Positions 1-5,283 of a DNA stretch of 8,414 nt are shown in pieces (within the stretch, counting starts at the first letter, position 1; every line of letters begins with the position of its first letter). The DNA comes from Desulfovibrio sp. (lineage in GTDB: Bacteria > Desulfobacterota > Desulfovibrionia > Desulfovibrionales > Desulfovibrionaceae). The notes under the pieces were generated by a model. It saw nothing but the letters and a program-made list of their open reading frames with translations. It did no database searches and had not been told where the DNA came from. The stretch spans positions 1 to 8,414 of the forward strand of contig JAITEY010000219.1 in the NCBI GenBank assembly GCA_031281815.1. Direction: 5' to 3'. Both the position numbers and the translations under genes were made by a program.

Positions 1-114
1 AACAGAGTGATCAACCGTCGTCCAAAGCGCTCCGCCTTCTCCTTCCCGCAAAACATAACCCTCGGCAACTCGGGAAGCCGGCAGAGGTTTTTGGGTATTG
101 ACAGGTTCAATCAT
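1..114 (-). CDS. N-terminal fragment of an unidentified protein, runs off the window
   Basis: The minus strand is open from an ATG at 114-112 to the window edge, 38 codons without a stop. The product begins MIEPVNTQKPLPASRVAEGY and continues with an acidic, glycine-rich stretch. The start overlaps the stop of the glycosyltransferase gene in an ATGA arrangement, which is typical of translational coupling within an operon and is the main reason to believe the gene. Codon use is more GC-rich than in the 5' half of its neighbour. No family can be recognised from this much sequence. A sugar- or methyl-transferase would fit a glycan cluster, but that is only a guess from context. Confidence 0.55.
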   Translation of the reverse strand, partial: MIEPVNTQKPLPASRVAEGYVLREGEGGALWTTVDHSV

Positions 115-845
115 AACAGCTTTCTTATGCCGTTATCAAAAAGCAATTTGTTGAAGACGTAAAGATGTTCGCCGAAATATTTCTCTTCTCTATTCTTCTT
201 TTTGGCAGACTCCCTCACATTATCAATATGGCCTTCCTCAAAACCCAAGTGTCGAACAGGCAACATGTCGGCAGGAATATACCCGATCAGATACCCTGCT
301 GCAACGGCTCTGTCACTATAATTTTTATCTTCATAGCCGTATTTTCCATGATCTTCTATCCAAAATCCAAGATTTTCATGGATATGTCTCGGGATAATAA
401 CACACCCTCCGTTACAAAGATCCGAAGAAATAAAATAATTCCCACTTTGTAGTGTTATATATTCTTTTTTACATTTCCAATTTAAAAGCAAGTAGCCTGC
501 CATTGCAATATTTTTATTATGTTCTACTATACTTACCAGTTGCTCAAGCCAAGTATTATCACATATTTCTATATCATTATCAAGTTTTATATAATAATCA
601 GCATCAAAACTTGCCCATCCGAGGTTTGCTACAACTGCCACTCCCATATTTGTTTGTAAATAAAAAATATTTATGTTGGAATATAGATTTGATAAAGTAT
701 TGATATATTCTTTTGTTCCATCATTGCTTGCATTATCAATAATAGTAAGGTAATATTGACCTTTTGTTTTTTCTAATAATGATTGTAAACAAATTTTTGT
801 CAAATCAAGTCGATTATGGGTAACAACAGTAATATTTATGGTCAT
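111..845 (-). CDS. Family 2 glycosyltransferase (GT-A fold)
   Basis: This 244-residue protein would transfer a sugar from a nucleotide-sugar donor to a surface glycan or protein at the cytoplasmic side. The N-terminus has the classic GT2 start, ITVVTHNR (residues 5-12). IIDNASNDGT follows with Asp37 and Asp42 (nucleotide binding), then the metal-binding DND at 89-91 within YIKLDNDIE. YGYEDKN places an acidic ED pair at 172-173, and RHLGFEEGH lies near 198-206. No membrane segment is visible, so it is probably soluble or peripheral. I prefer the start at 845 because AAGG lies five bases upstream and the beta-strand motif then begins at the usual distance. An alternative ATG at 887 adds 14 residues and has AGGG upstream. 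The 5' half of the gene is strikingly AT-rich compared with the GC-rich genes to the right, which suggests horizontal acquisition. Donor and acceptor cannot be told. Confidence 0.88.
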   Translation of the reverse strand: MTINITVVTHNRLDLTKICLQSLLEKTKGQYYLTIIDNASNDGTKEYINTLSNLYSNINIFYLQTNMGVAVVANLGWASFDADYYIKLDNDIEICDNTWLEQLVSIVEHNKNIAMAGYLLLNWKCKKEYITLQSGNYFISSDLCNGGCVIIPRHIHENLGFWIEDHGKYGYEDKNYSDRAVAAGYLIGYIPADMLPVRHLGFEEGHIDNVRESAKKKNREEKYFGEHLYVFNKLLFDNGIRKLL

Positions 846-924
846 TTCTGCCTTGTCCGATTCCACAAAAAACATCATTTTTCGCATTCCGGCCCTAGCA
901 GCATTTGCGCACCCTGTACACGCA

Positions 925-1113
925 TTATTTGTTTTGCGTGTTAACGGAGCTTGATGAACGGTATGTATCGAATTCTACAACAACCAGAGGCGTACCGGTC
1001 ATTTCCACCAGCTTGCGCGCTCTCTGGGCGGACTTGACCAAAGCCTTGGTGACCATTTCTATAAATTTACGCATTTCGGGACTCGGTTCCGGTATTGTCG
1101 GCTTATCATCCAT
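925..1113 (-). CDS. Small antitoxin-like protein, probable orphan of a zeta-type toxin-antitoxin pair
   Basis: This 62-residue product begins MDDKPTIPEPSPEMRKF, followed by a basic amphipathic helix (about residues 16-38, with KALVKSAQRARKL) and the segment EMTGTPLVVVE. From memory, this layout resembles short proteins encoded next to zeta-toxin-like kinases, which usually end soon after a strand like TPLVV plus a short charged tail. Here the tail is replaced by a Ser-rich stretch (TYRSSSSVNTQNK), so the C-terminus may be frameshifted or rejoined to foreign sequence. The start abuts a decayed toxin N-terminus on the same strand, which supports the assignment. No clear Shine-Dalgarno sequence precedes the ATG. 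It ends 79 bases before the preferred glycosyltransferase start. No intact toxin gene is present in the window. That the product is a functional antitoxin is inference. Confidence 0.6.
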   Translation of the reverse strand: MDDKPTIPEPSPEMRKFIEMVTKALVKSAQRARKLVEMTGTPLVVVEFDTYRSSSSVNTQNK

Positions 1114-1200
1114 AATTTTTTACGGTATCAGGAATGAAATCTCGGCAAATGTGGTGTTTCCCGCTTCGTTCGGCCAGGCTATGATGTAAATATATTTTTT
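1112..1200 (-). pseudogene. Decayed N-terminal fragment of a zeta-toxin-like P-loop kinase
   Basis: Read on the minus strand, this stretch gives YIIAWPNEAGNTTFAE and then, after a shift of one base near 1140, FIPDTVKNY. Zeta-toxin-like ATPases commonly open with YIIAGPNGAGKTTFA followed by a phenylalanine-proline segment. The match is therefore almost complete, apart from Gly to Trp, Gly to Glu and the Walker A Lys to Asn, each reachable by one base change. Without the frameshift the frame stops at a TAA near 1120-1122. No in-frame ATG is present; an ATG at 1205-1203 is in another frame. The remainder of the kinase is missing, and the fragment ends exactly where the antitoxin-like gene starts. 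A chance match of this length and register seems unlikely, but it needs a database comparison. Confidence 0.6.
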
Positions 1201-1232
1201 TACATAGATATTACATAGATGTTACATACATC
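1200..1232. repeat. Three tandem 11-bp repeats, TTACATAGATA type
   Basis: The copies TTACATAGATA, TTACATAGATG and TTACATACATC follow each other without gaps. The 11-bp period is close to one helical turn, so a protein could bind each copy on the same face of the DNA. They lie just upstream, on the minus strand, of the decayed toxin fragment and the antitoxin-like gene. That is where autoregulatory operators of toxin-antitoxin loci usually sit. An operator role is inference; AT-rich slippage repeats would look similar. Confidence 0.6.
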
Positions 1233-1491
1233 ATAGAACACAAACATCAGATATCACGTCAGACATCACAATGATGACTGCCTTATTCTGCAAAATCATG
1301 AAGAAATCGTTCATCACCAAAGTTCATTGCGACTTGCGGGAAACAGATATGTGTGCCGGGCTTCCCGCCGGGCGGTCCTTCGCAGGACAGGGAACGACCT
1401 CGGAAGAACCGGCGCATACATGAACGAACGGAACAATGCTTGCATATCTCCGGGAAATCGTCAAACTTTTTTCAAAGCGCCAGCTTTGCCC
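1233..1491. other. Gene-free leader upstream of the GT9 gene, with short repeats and hairpins
   Basis: About 260 bases without a convincing gene. At 1248-1271 there is an imperfect 12-bp direct repeat (CAGATATCACGT, CAGACATCACAA). At 1336-1368 the arms GCGGGAA and TTCCCGC can pair around 19 bases, and 1375-1388 forms a perfect 5-bp hairpin, GTCCT-TCGC-AGGAC. I see no convincing sigma-70 promoter and no known riboswitch consensus. The reading frame of the downstream GT9 gene extends back through part of this region, but nothing before residue 1 of the chosen start resembles the family. Confidence 0.4.
1473..1488 (+). promoter_or_regulatory. Hairpin in the translation start region of the GT9 gene
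   Basis: CAAAGC-GCCA-GCTTTG is a perfect 6-bp stem with a 4-base loop. It ends three bases before the proposed ATG at 1492, where a Shine-Dalgarno sequence would be expected, and none is visible. Either translation is weak or controlled here, or it begins upstream at the in-frame ATG at 1420, which has GGAAG about 13 bases before it. Confidence 0.35.
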
Positions 1492-3147
1492 ATGAATACG
1501 CTTCTCGTCAATCTAACCCGATTCGGAGACTTGCTGCAAAGCCGGGCAGCGATAGCCGATCTTGCACGCAACGGGCACAGGGTGGCTCTGGTCTGCCTGG
1601 AAAATTTCGCATCAGCCGCCGAACTGCTGCCCGACACGGCCCATATTGCACCTTTGCCGTCGGCAGTCTTGTCGGCCGGTCTTGCATCGGAACAGACATA
1701 TCCGATCCGGGGCGACGGGCAACTACCGCTTCCGCGCAAACAATGGCACAAGTCCCTGGCCGCGTTGGGCGGCTTCCGCGCCGGTCTGGAAGACGCTTTC
1801 CCTTTTGACCGGATCTGCAATCTGACGCCCGGCCTCGCCGCCAGACTTTTGACGCGTTATCTGGCAGGAACACGTCCCTGCTCCGGCTTTTTTGTCGACG
1901 AACACGGCTTCGGCGTCAACGGCAACAGTTGGGCGGCCTTTTTTATGGGTTCCAGCCTGGAACGCGGCCTCAGCCCTTTTAATGTCGCCGACCTGTTCCG
2001 CAAGACTGCCGCCGGGGACAGCGCTACCGGTCCAGGCGTCGCCTCACTTCTCGAACCCGGCGAAGCCGTTCTGAACGCCGTGCGGGAACGCCTGCGCAAA
2101 GAGGCCCCGGACGGCAAATGTTCTTTCATCGCCCTGCAGCTCGGCGCAAGCGACGATCGCAGGCGTTGGCCCGTCGAATATTTTGCCGCCCTCGGCGACA
2201 TTATTCAGCACAGGACCGGACGCGTGCCGCTGCTTCTGGGCAGCGAAGCGGAGCGCCATCTTGCCGCAAGCTACGCCGCAAAGGCGCGACATCCGCACAT
2301 CAACCTCTGCGGCAGAACCGACCTGCGGGAACTGTCCGCCGCCTTGCGACTGTCCGAACTCCTGGTCGGCAACGACACCGGGACCATGCACCTTGCCGCC
2401 GGTCTCGGCGTCCCCGTGCTTGCCGTCTTCCTGGCAACGGCGCAGCCCTTCGACACCGGGCCTTACCGGGAAGACTGCTGCTGCCTGGAGCCGGACCTGC
2501 CTTGTCATCCATGCCGTTTCGGCAAAAATTGCCCGCACGACCTACAGTGTCGGTATGCCCTGAAACCGGAATTTTTTGCCTCTCTGCTTATTTCCCGCCT
2601 GCATGAAGGCCGCTGGATACTGCCTGAAGGCGAAGCAGTGACGGGCAGCGCGGCGCGCGTCTGGATCACCCGCTTCGATGCGCAAGGATTCATGGATGTC
2701 ACTTCCCTGTCCGGGCACGAAAAAAGCAGCCGCGCTGTCCGACTGTCCGTGCTGCGACGACTGATCCGGGCTTTTTTGAACGAAGAGGATCTCGACGGTG
2801 AACACGGTCCCGCTTTCCCCGACTCTGCGGCAAGCGGCCCGCAAGGCAAAAAAGACGCAGGGCTGCGGGCTGCGGCGCTTCTGGAACTCCTGCGGCAGCA
2901 GGCGGCTTTGGCGCTCAGGCAAGGCGGCGGCGCTACGCTCGCGCGCCTGCCCGCAACCTGGCGCAAGGCGCACGATGCCTTGCGTTCCGACCCGGAACTT
3001 GCCGCGCTAGCCCTGCTCTTCGTGCAGACGACGCAATGCGGGCGGGCCAACGAACCGGTACATGAACTGACCTCTCTGATCCGCTCCGTACAACGCTTTT
3101 CTCGACTGCTCGACAGCTATGTTCGGGCAACGGCAATGCTCACCTGA
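1492..3147 (+). CDS. Family 9 glycosyltransferase (heptosyltransferase-like) with long C-terminal extension
   Basis: This 551-residue protein is related to the ADP-heptose transferases of lipopolysaccharide core synthesis. It begins MNTLLVNLTRFGDLLQS, the GT-B N-terminal strand and loop typical of GT9. The donor-binding half contains LQLGASDDRRRWP, then LLLGS, and the hallmark GNDTGTMHLAA (Asp295, Thr298, His300). A Cys-rich block follows at 329-353: three consecutive Cys at 329-331, then Cys338, 341, 347 and 353. The family core ends near residue 370, where most relatives stop. About 180 further residues, largely helical and Ala/Leu/Arg-rich, have no recognised domain. The start at 1492 fits the family N-terminus but lacks a Shine-Dalgarno sequence; the alternative ATG at 1420 adds 24 residues without similarity. 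A sigma-54 promoter for a flagellar-looking pair begins just after its stop, so modification of flagellin or another surface glycan is possible. The actual acceptor is unknown. Confidence 0.87.
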   Translation: MNTLLVNLTRFGDLLQSRAAIADLARNGHRVALVCLENFASAAELLPDTAHIAPLPSAVLSAGLASEQTYPIRGDGQLPLPRKQWHKSLAALGGFRAGLEDAFPFDRICNLTPGLAARLLTRYLAGTRPCSGFFVDEHGFGVNGNSWAAFFMGSSLERGLSPFNVADLFRKTAAGDSATGPGVASLLEPGEAVLNAVRERLRKEAPDGKCSFIALQLGASDDRRRWPVEYFAALGDIIQHRTGRVPLLLGSEAERHLAASYAAKARHPHINLCGRTDLRELSAALRLSELLVGNDTGTMHLAAGLGVPVLAVFLATAQPFDTGPYREDCCCLEPDLPCHPCRFGKNCPHDLQCRYALKPEFFASLLISRLHEGRWILPEGEAVTGSAARVWITRFDAQGFMDVTSLSGHEKSSRAVRLSVLRRLIRAFLNEEDLDGEHGPAFPDSAASGPQGKKDAGLRAAALLELLRQQAALALRQGGGATLARLPATWRKAHDALRSDPELAALALLFVQTTQCGRANEPVHELTSLIRSVQRFSRLLDSYVRATAMLT

Positions 3148-3151
3148 TATT

Positions 3152-3167
3152 TGGCACGTAAATTGCA
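3152..3167 (+). promoter_or_regulatory. Sigma-54 (RpoN) promoter, -24/-12 type
   Basis: TGGCACG-TAAA-TTGCA matches the sigma-54 consensus TGGCACG-N4-TTGCW at every defined position, with the GG and GC elements separated by ten bases. It begins five bases after the GT9 stop. Transcription would start near 3178, leaving a leader of about 27 bases that contains the AAAGGAG ribosome-binding site at 3192-3198. An enhancer-binding activator would be required. In many polar-flagellated bacteria such promoters run class II and III flagellar genes. Confidence 0.88.
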
Positions 3168-3204
3168 TAAAAGGGACATGTTTCAATCCACAAAGGAGAC
3201 AGCC

Positions 3205-3813
3205 ATGATTGTTATCGACGGACGGGAAAGCTCTCTCTCGCTTTCCAACTATGCCAACCTGGAAGACGTGCTGGTCAAAATCATCGAAGAAGAAAAGCTT
3301 GAAGACCGCATTGTTACCGATGTGCTGGTTGACGACGAAGCGTTTTCCGAACTCTATCCCCATCAGGCCGAAGACATTGAGGCCTCCGGCATCAATCGTG
3401 TGGAAATACGCACGGTTTCTCTGGATCAGATGGCCGGTGATGTTGTGGCTGAACTGCCCAAGGTCATAGACATCATGGCCGGAGGCAGCCGTTCGGCCGC
3501 AGCGTTGCTGAGACGCGCCGAACTGGCGGAAGGACTGGAAGTGCTTCAGGATGTCATCGGCGTGAGCCGCGAACTGCTCAACACCATTTATGTCCTGCGC
3601 AGCCAATATTCCAGCGGAACCTGCGCGCCGCTGGAAGAAATGTCCGACACACTCGGTGACCTGCTGGGCGAAATCGCTGATGTCATGGGCAATGAAGACT
3701 GGGTGCTGGTGGCCGATCTGCTGGAATACGAGTATCTGCCCGCCTGCGAAGGGTGGCGCAAGGTTATCGCGGCCATTGAGGAAGATGTGCTGGCGGCGAA
3801 AAAGGCAGCCTAG
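3205..3813 (+). CDS. Conserved-looking protein of unknown function, first gene of a sigma-54 unit
   Basis: I do not recognise this 202-residue acidic protein. An AAAGGAG site six bases upstream fixes the start at MIVIDGRES; upstream in-frame codons lie in the promoter and leader. The first 75 residues look like a small alternating strand and helix module, ending with VEIRTVSLDQ at 66-75. The rest is predicted helical, with EGLEVLQDVIGVSRELL (109-125) and a distinctive DLLEYEYLPACEGW motif (171-184). There is no signal peptide or membrane segment, so it is probably cytosolic. It lies two bases before the FliT/FlgN-like gene and directly behind a sigma-54 promoter. A role in flagellar assembly, perhaps as a chaperone partner or regulator, is the best guess. 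That rests on context and helical content rather than on a domain match. Confidence 0.8.
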   Translation: MIVIDGRESSLSLSNYANLEDVLVKIIEEEKLEDRIVTDVLVDDEAFSELYPHQAEDIEASGINRVEIRTVSLDQMAGDVVAELPKVIDIMAGGSRSAAALLRRAELAEGLEVLQDVIGVSRELLNTIYVLRSQYSSGTCAPLEEMSDTLGDLLGEIADVMGNEDWVLVADLLEYEYLPACEGWRKVIAAIEEDVLAAKKAA

Positions 3814-3815
3814 TC

Positions 3816-4163
3816 ATGTTTCCGACGACCGCCATGCTGGCCGAAGCCCTTGATCTGGCGCGGGAGGAAGCACAGGCCCTGTTCGAACAGGATGTGGACA
3901 GGGCCGATACCCTCTCGGCAAAAAGAGCCGAAATCCTTGCCGCGGTATGCGGCGCCCTGCGCCCGCATACCAGAGAAGAAGCCGATAAATACCTGCAGCT
4001 TCTGGACAAAGCGCAAAGAGATCTGACGACCGAAGCCGGGAACCTGCTCGAAACACTCCGTACGCAATACAGGCAGGGACGCAAGATAACGGGCTATTTC
4101 AGCAATGAGCGCAGCCTGAACCGGGAACTGAAGAAATCCTTCTATTGCGACGCCGTGTCGTGA
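3816..4163 (+). CDS. Small helical protein, FliT/FlgN-like flagellar export chaperone candidate
   Basis: This 115-residue protein is almost wholly helical. A first amphipathic helix covers residues 5-48 (AEALDLAREEAQALFEQDVD, then RADTLSAKRAEIL), and a second covers 53-86. A polar tail follows with ITGYFSNERSLNRELKKSF (91-109). Size, heptad pattern and the R-A-E-I-L segment are like FliT and FlgN, cytosolic chaperones that hold filament-cap or hook-junction proteins before export. Sequence identity within those families is low, so this is a structural resemblance, not a firm match. It starts two bases after the previous stop, which implies co-transcription from the sigma-54 promoter and probably translational coupling; there is no strong site of its own. 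It is the last gene of the unit. Confidence 0.75.
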   Translation: MFPTTAMLAEALDLAREEAQALFEQDVDRADTLSAKRAEILAAVCGALRPHTREEADKYLQLLDKAQRDLTTEAGNLLETLRTQYRQGRKITGYFSNERSLNRELKKSFYCDAVS

Positions 4164-4334
4164 AGGTTGTTCATTATTCCGGTTGTACGCAGGCCGCGCT
4201 TCCACAGTGATTTGCGTACCCGGCGGGTTCCGTCCAGTAGCCTTGTCCCCTGCAATACCTGGGACGGCGGAACGGGGCGACATGTTGCGCATGCCGCTTG
4301 CCGCAATCGGCGTCAAGCCTCCAAAGCGGTGCAT
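4164..4334. other. Convergent intergenic region, possible stem-loops but no clear terminator
   Basis: This separates the end of the plus-strand flagellar-like unit from the end of the minus-strand outer-membrane gene. GTACGCA at 4185-4191 pairs with TGCGTAC at 4213-4219. CCGTCC at 4230-4235 pairs with GGACGG at 4262-4267, or GTCCC at 4245-4249 with GGGAC at 4261-4265. None is followed by a run of T on either strand, so an intrinsic terminator is not shown. No tRNA or small gene is evident. Confidence 0.3.
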
Positions 4335-4868
4335 TCAAAAGGCGTAACCGTAAGACACGCCCCATGTGCCGTGTCCGTCATTGTGCTTGGTCAGGCCCAA
4401 AGTGGAATAGTGAATATAATCCCCTTGCAGGCGGTGCCTGAACTCGTCGCCGAAGTTGACCCCGACGGCGCCGCGCGAGCGGAAAAGGGCATGGCTGCCG
4501 AGCCTGCGGTTCCGAAATTTATCATCGCTGTTCACGGCCCCGCCGACGCTGCCTTCAAGATAGGGTCGTATGAAGGTCGTTGTGTTCAGAGTAAAGCGCA
4601 GACCGGGCGCCAAAAAACCGCCGTACACGGTTTCATCATCGCCGTCCGGCACCCAGGCATGAGCGCCCAGTTCGGCCAACGGCGCAAGATCTAGGACATC
4701 GTTGGAAACCAGCGGCTCATATTTTTGCGTCACGTTGACGCTGTAAGCCATGCTGGAGCTTTCTCCCCTGGCAACGCCGAGGCCGACGGACGTCGTCGCC
4801 GCGGAAACCGCCGACGCCGTCACCATGAGTGCAGTTAGTCCCGCGCAAATGATTATTATGCTTCTCAT
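4335..4868 (-). CDS. Outer-membrane beta-barrel, PagL-like (lipid A 3-O-deacylase family)
   Basis: This 177-residue protein has a signal peptide (MRSIIIICAGLTALMVTASA, cleavage likely after VSA at residue 23) and alternating-residue beta strands ending in GVSYGYAF. The terminal Phe is typical of outer-membrane proteins. The C-terminal third fits the PagL pattern: FRSRGAVGVNFG, then YIHYSTLGL and a conserved Asn-Asp-Gly turn before the last strand. PagL removes the 3-O-linked acyl chain from lipid A, using a His and Ser in an HxS motif plus a Glu. His153 and Ser155 are present, but the usual Asn after the Ser is Thr156 and the Glu position appears to be Gly. Activity is therefore uncertain. 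The start at 4868 is fixed by AAAGGAG seven bases upstream. The gene looks monocistronic, convergent with the left-hand unit. Confidence 0.75.
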   Translation of the reverse strand: MRSIIIICAGLTALMVTASAVSAATTSVGLGVARGESSSMAYSVNVTQKYEPLVSNDVLDLAPLAELGAHAWVPDGDDETVYGGFLAPGLRFTLNTTTFIRPYLEGSVGGAVNSDDKFRNRRLGSHALFRSRGAVGVNFGDEFRHRLQGDYIHYSTLGLTKHNDGHGTWGVSYGYAF

Positions 4869-5023
4869 GCCCCGTCTCCTTTGTTCTGTCCGGTCTCTTC
4901 GGGACCGCATTGACCTGTGCTTGCCGGCACGCACGGAGCCGGCTCTGTGAAGGCGCGGGCAAAGCCTTCGCACCCCCTCGCCGGCAGCCCTGTGCGGCAT
5001 CAATGCCGGCAGGAGAAGGCAGA
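4869..5023 (-). promoter_or_regulatory. Long, potentially structured 5' leader of the outer-membrane gene
   Basis: If transcription starts downstream of the candidate promoter at 5030-5057, the mRNA has about 155 untranslated bases. These hold several stable pairings: CGGTC at 4891-4895 with GACCG at 4903-4907, two GCCGGC copies at 4923-4928 and 4938-4943, and GAAGGC at 4949-4954 with GCCTTC at 4964-4969. Further GCCGGC copies lie at 4980-4985 and 5005-5010. The ribosome-binding site near 4876-4882 lies outside these stems. No known riboswitch class was recognised. Confidence 0.35.
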
Positions 5024-5029
5024 AGTAAA

Positions 5030-5057
5030 TCTATACATATTGTCTAGAAAAAATCAA
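5030..5057 (-). promoter_or_regulatory. Candidate sigma-70 promoter for the outer-membrane gene
   Basis: On the minus strand, TTGATT (5057-5052) and TATAGA (5035-5030) are separated by 16 bases. Each hexamer matches four of six consensus positions, and the surrounding sequence is AT-rich within an otherwise GC-rich region. The promoter points toward the barrel gene at 4868. Confidence 0.4.
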
Positions 5058-5065
5058 GATTTTTT
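5048..5065. promoter_or_regulatory. AT-rich dyad overlapping the -35 region
   Basis: AAAAAATC-AA-GATTTTTT is a perfect 8-bp inverted repeat around two bases and covers the proposed -35 hexamer of the barrel gene. It could be an operator for a dimeric regulator, or simply an A-tract that bends DNA. The short spacer makes an RNA hairpin unlikely. Confidence 0.35.
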
Positions 5066-5078
5066 TTGGAGAAAAGTC

Positions 5079-5220
5079 GAGTGCTCTGCGAAGCCGCCCG
5101 GACCCGCCGGTGGGGCCTGCGCAGGCGTAAGGTCGAATGAGTTCTCTGCAACTCCACCGGTATTTCAGCGAATTACCTTATGAGAGGTCCGGGGTCGGCT
5201 GGAGCAGGCGCAAGGCCGAA
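5079..5220. repeat. Diverged direct repeats in the gap before the hemolysin-family gene
   Basis: GCAGGCGTAAGGTCGAA at 5121-5137 recurs as GCAGGCGCAAGGCCGAA at 5204-5220, with two differences in 17 bases. GAGTGCTCTGC at 5079-5089 recurs as GAGTTCTCTGC at 5139-5149. GCCTGCGCAGGC at 5115-5126 is a perfect palindrome. No credible protein is encoded here. The layout suggests two or three decayed copies of an intergenic repeat family, but family membership cannot be shown from one window. Confidence 0.45.
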
Positions 5221-5283
5221 CATTTCCCCCGGCAGGGTTTTGGACCGATCTCCGAACGAATCCGTGTTTCCTTAACCGACGAC

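Noticed and set aside
165..703. Plus-strand frames of 95 and 83 codons
   Set aside because: They are antisense to the GT2 gene, with no family resemblance; the minus frame has all GT2 motifs.
905..1189. Plus-strand frame of 94 codons opposite the antitoxin-like gene
   Set aside because: The minus strand gives a recognisable small protein and a toxin remnant; this frame is their complement and has no motif.
1200..1271. CRISPR-like array
   Set aside because: The repeats are 11-12 bp with no spacers, and no cas gene is present.
1327..1491. N-terminal extension of the GT9 protein from a TTG codon
   Set aside because: The extra 55 residues are Arg-rich and unlike GT9, and the family N-terminus begins at the ATG at 1492.
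2044..3050. Long minus-strand frames opposite the GT9 gene
   Set aside because: GC-rich antisense shadows with low-complexity Arg/Ala/Ser content and no start signals.
4221..4240. GGGTTCCGTCC, which resembles a tRNA T-loop
   Set aside because: No acceptor, D or anticodon stem can be drawn around it on either strand.
4167..4694. Plus-strand frame of 175 codons opposite the barrel gene
   Set aside because: The minus frame has a signal peptide, a good ribosome-binding site and a C-terminal Phe; this one is its antisense shadow.
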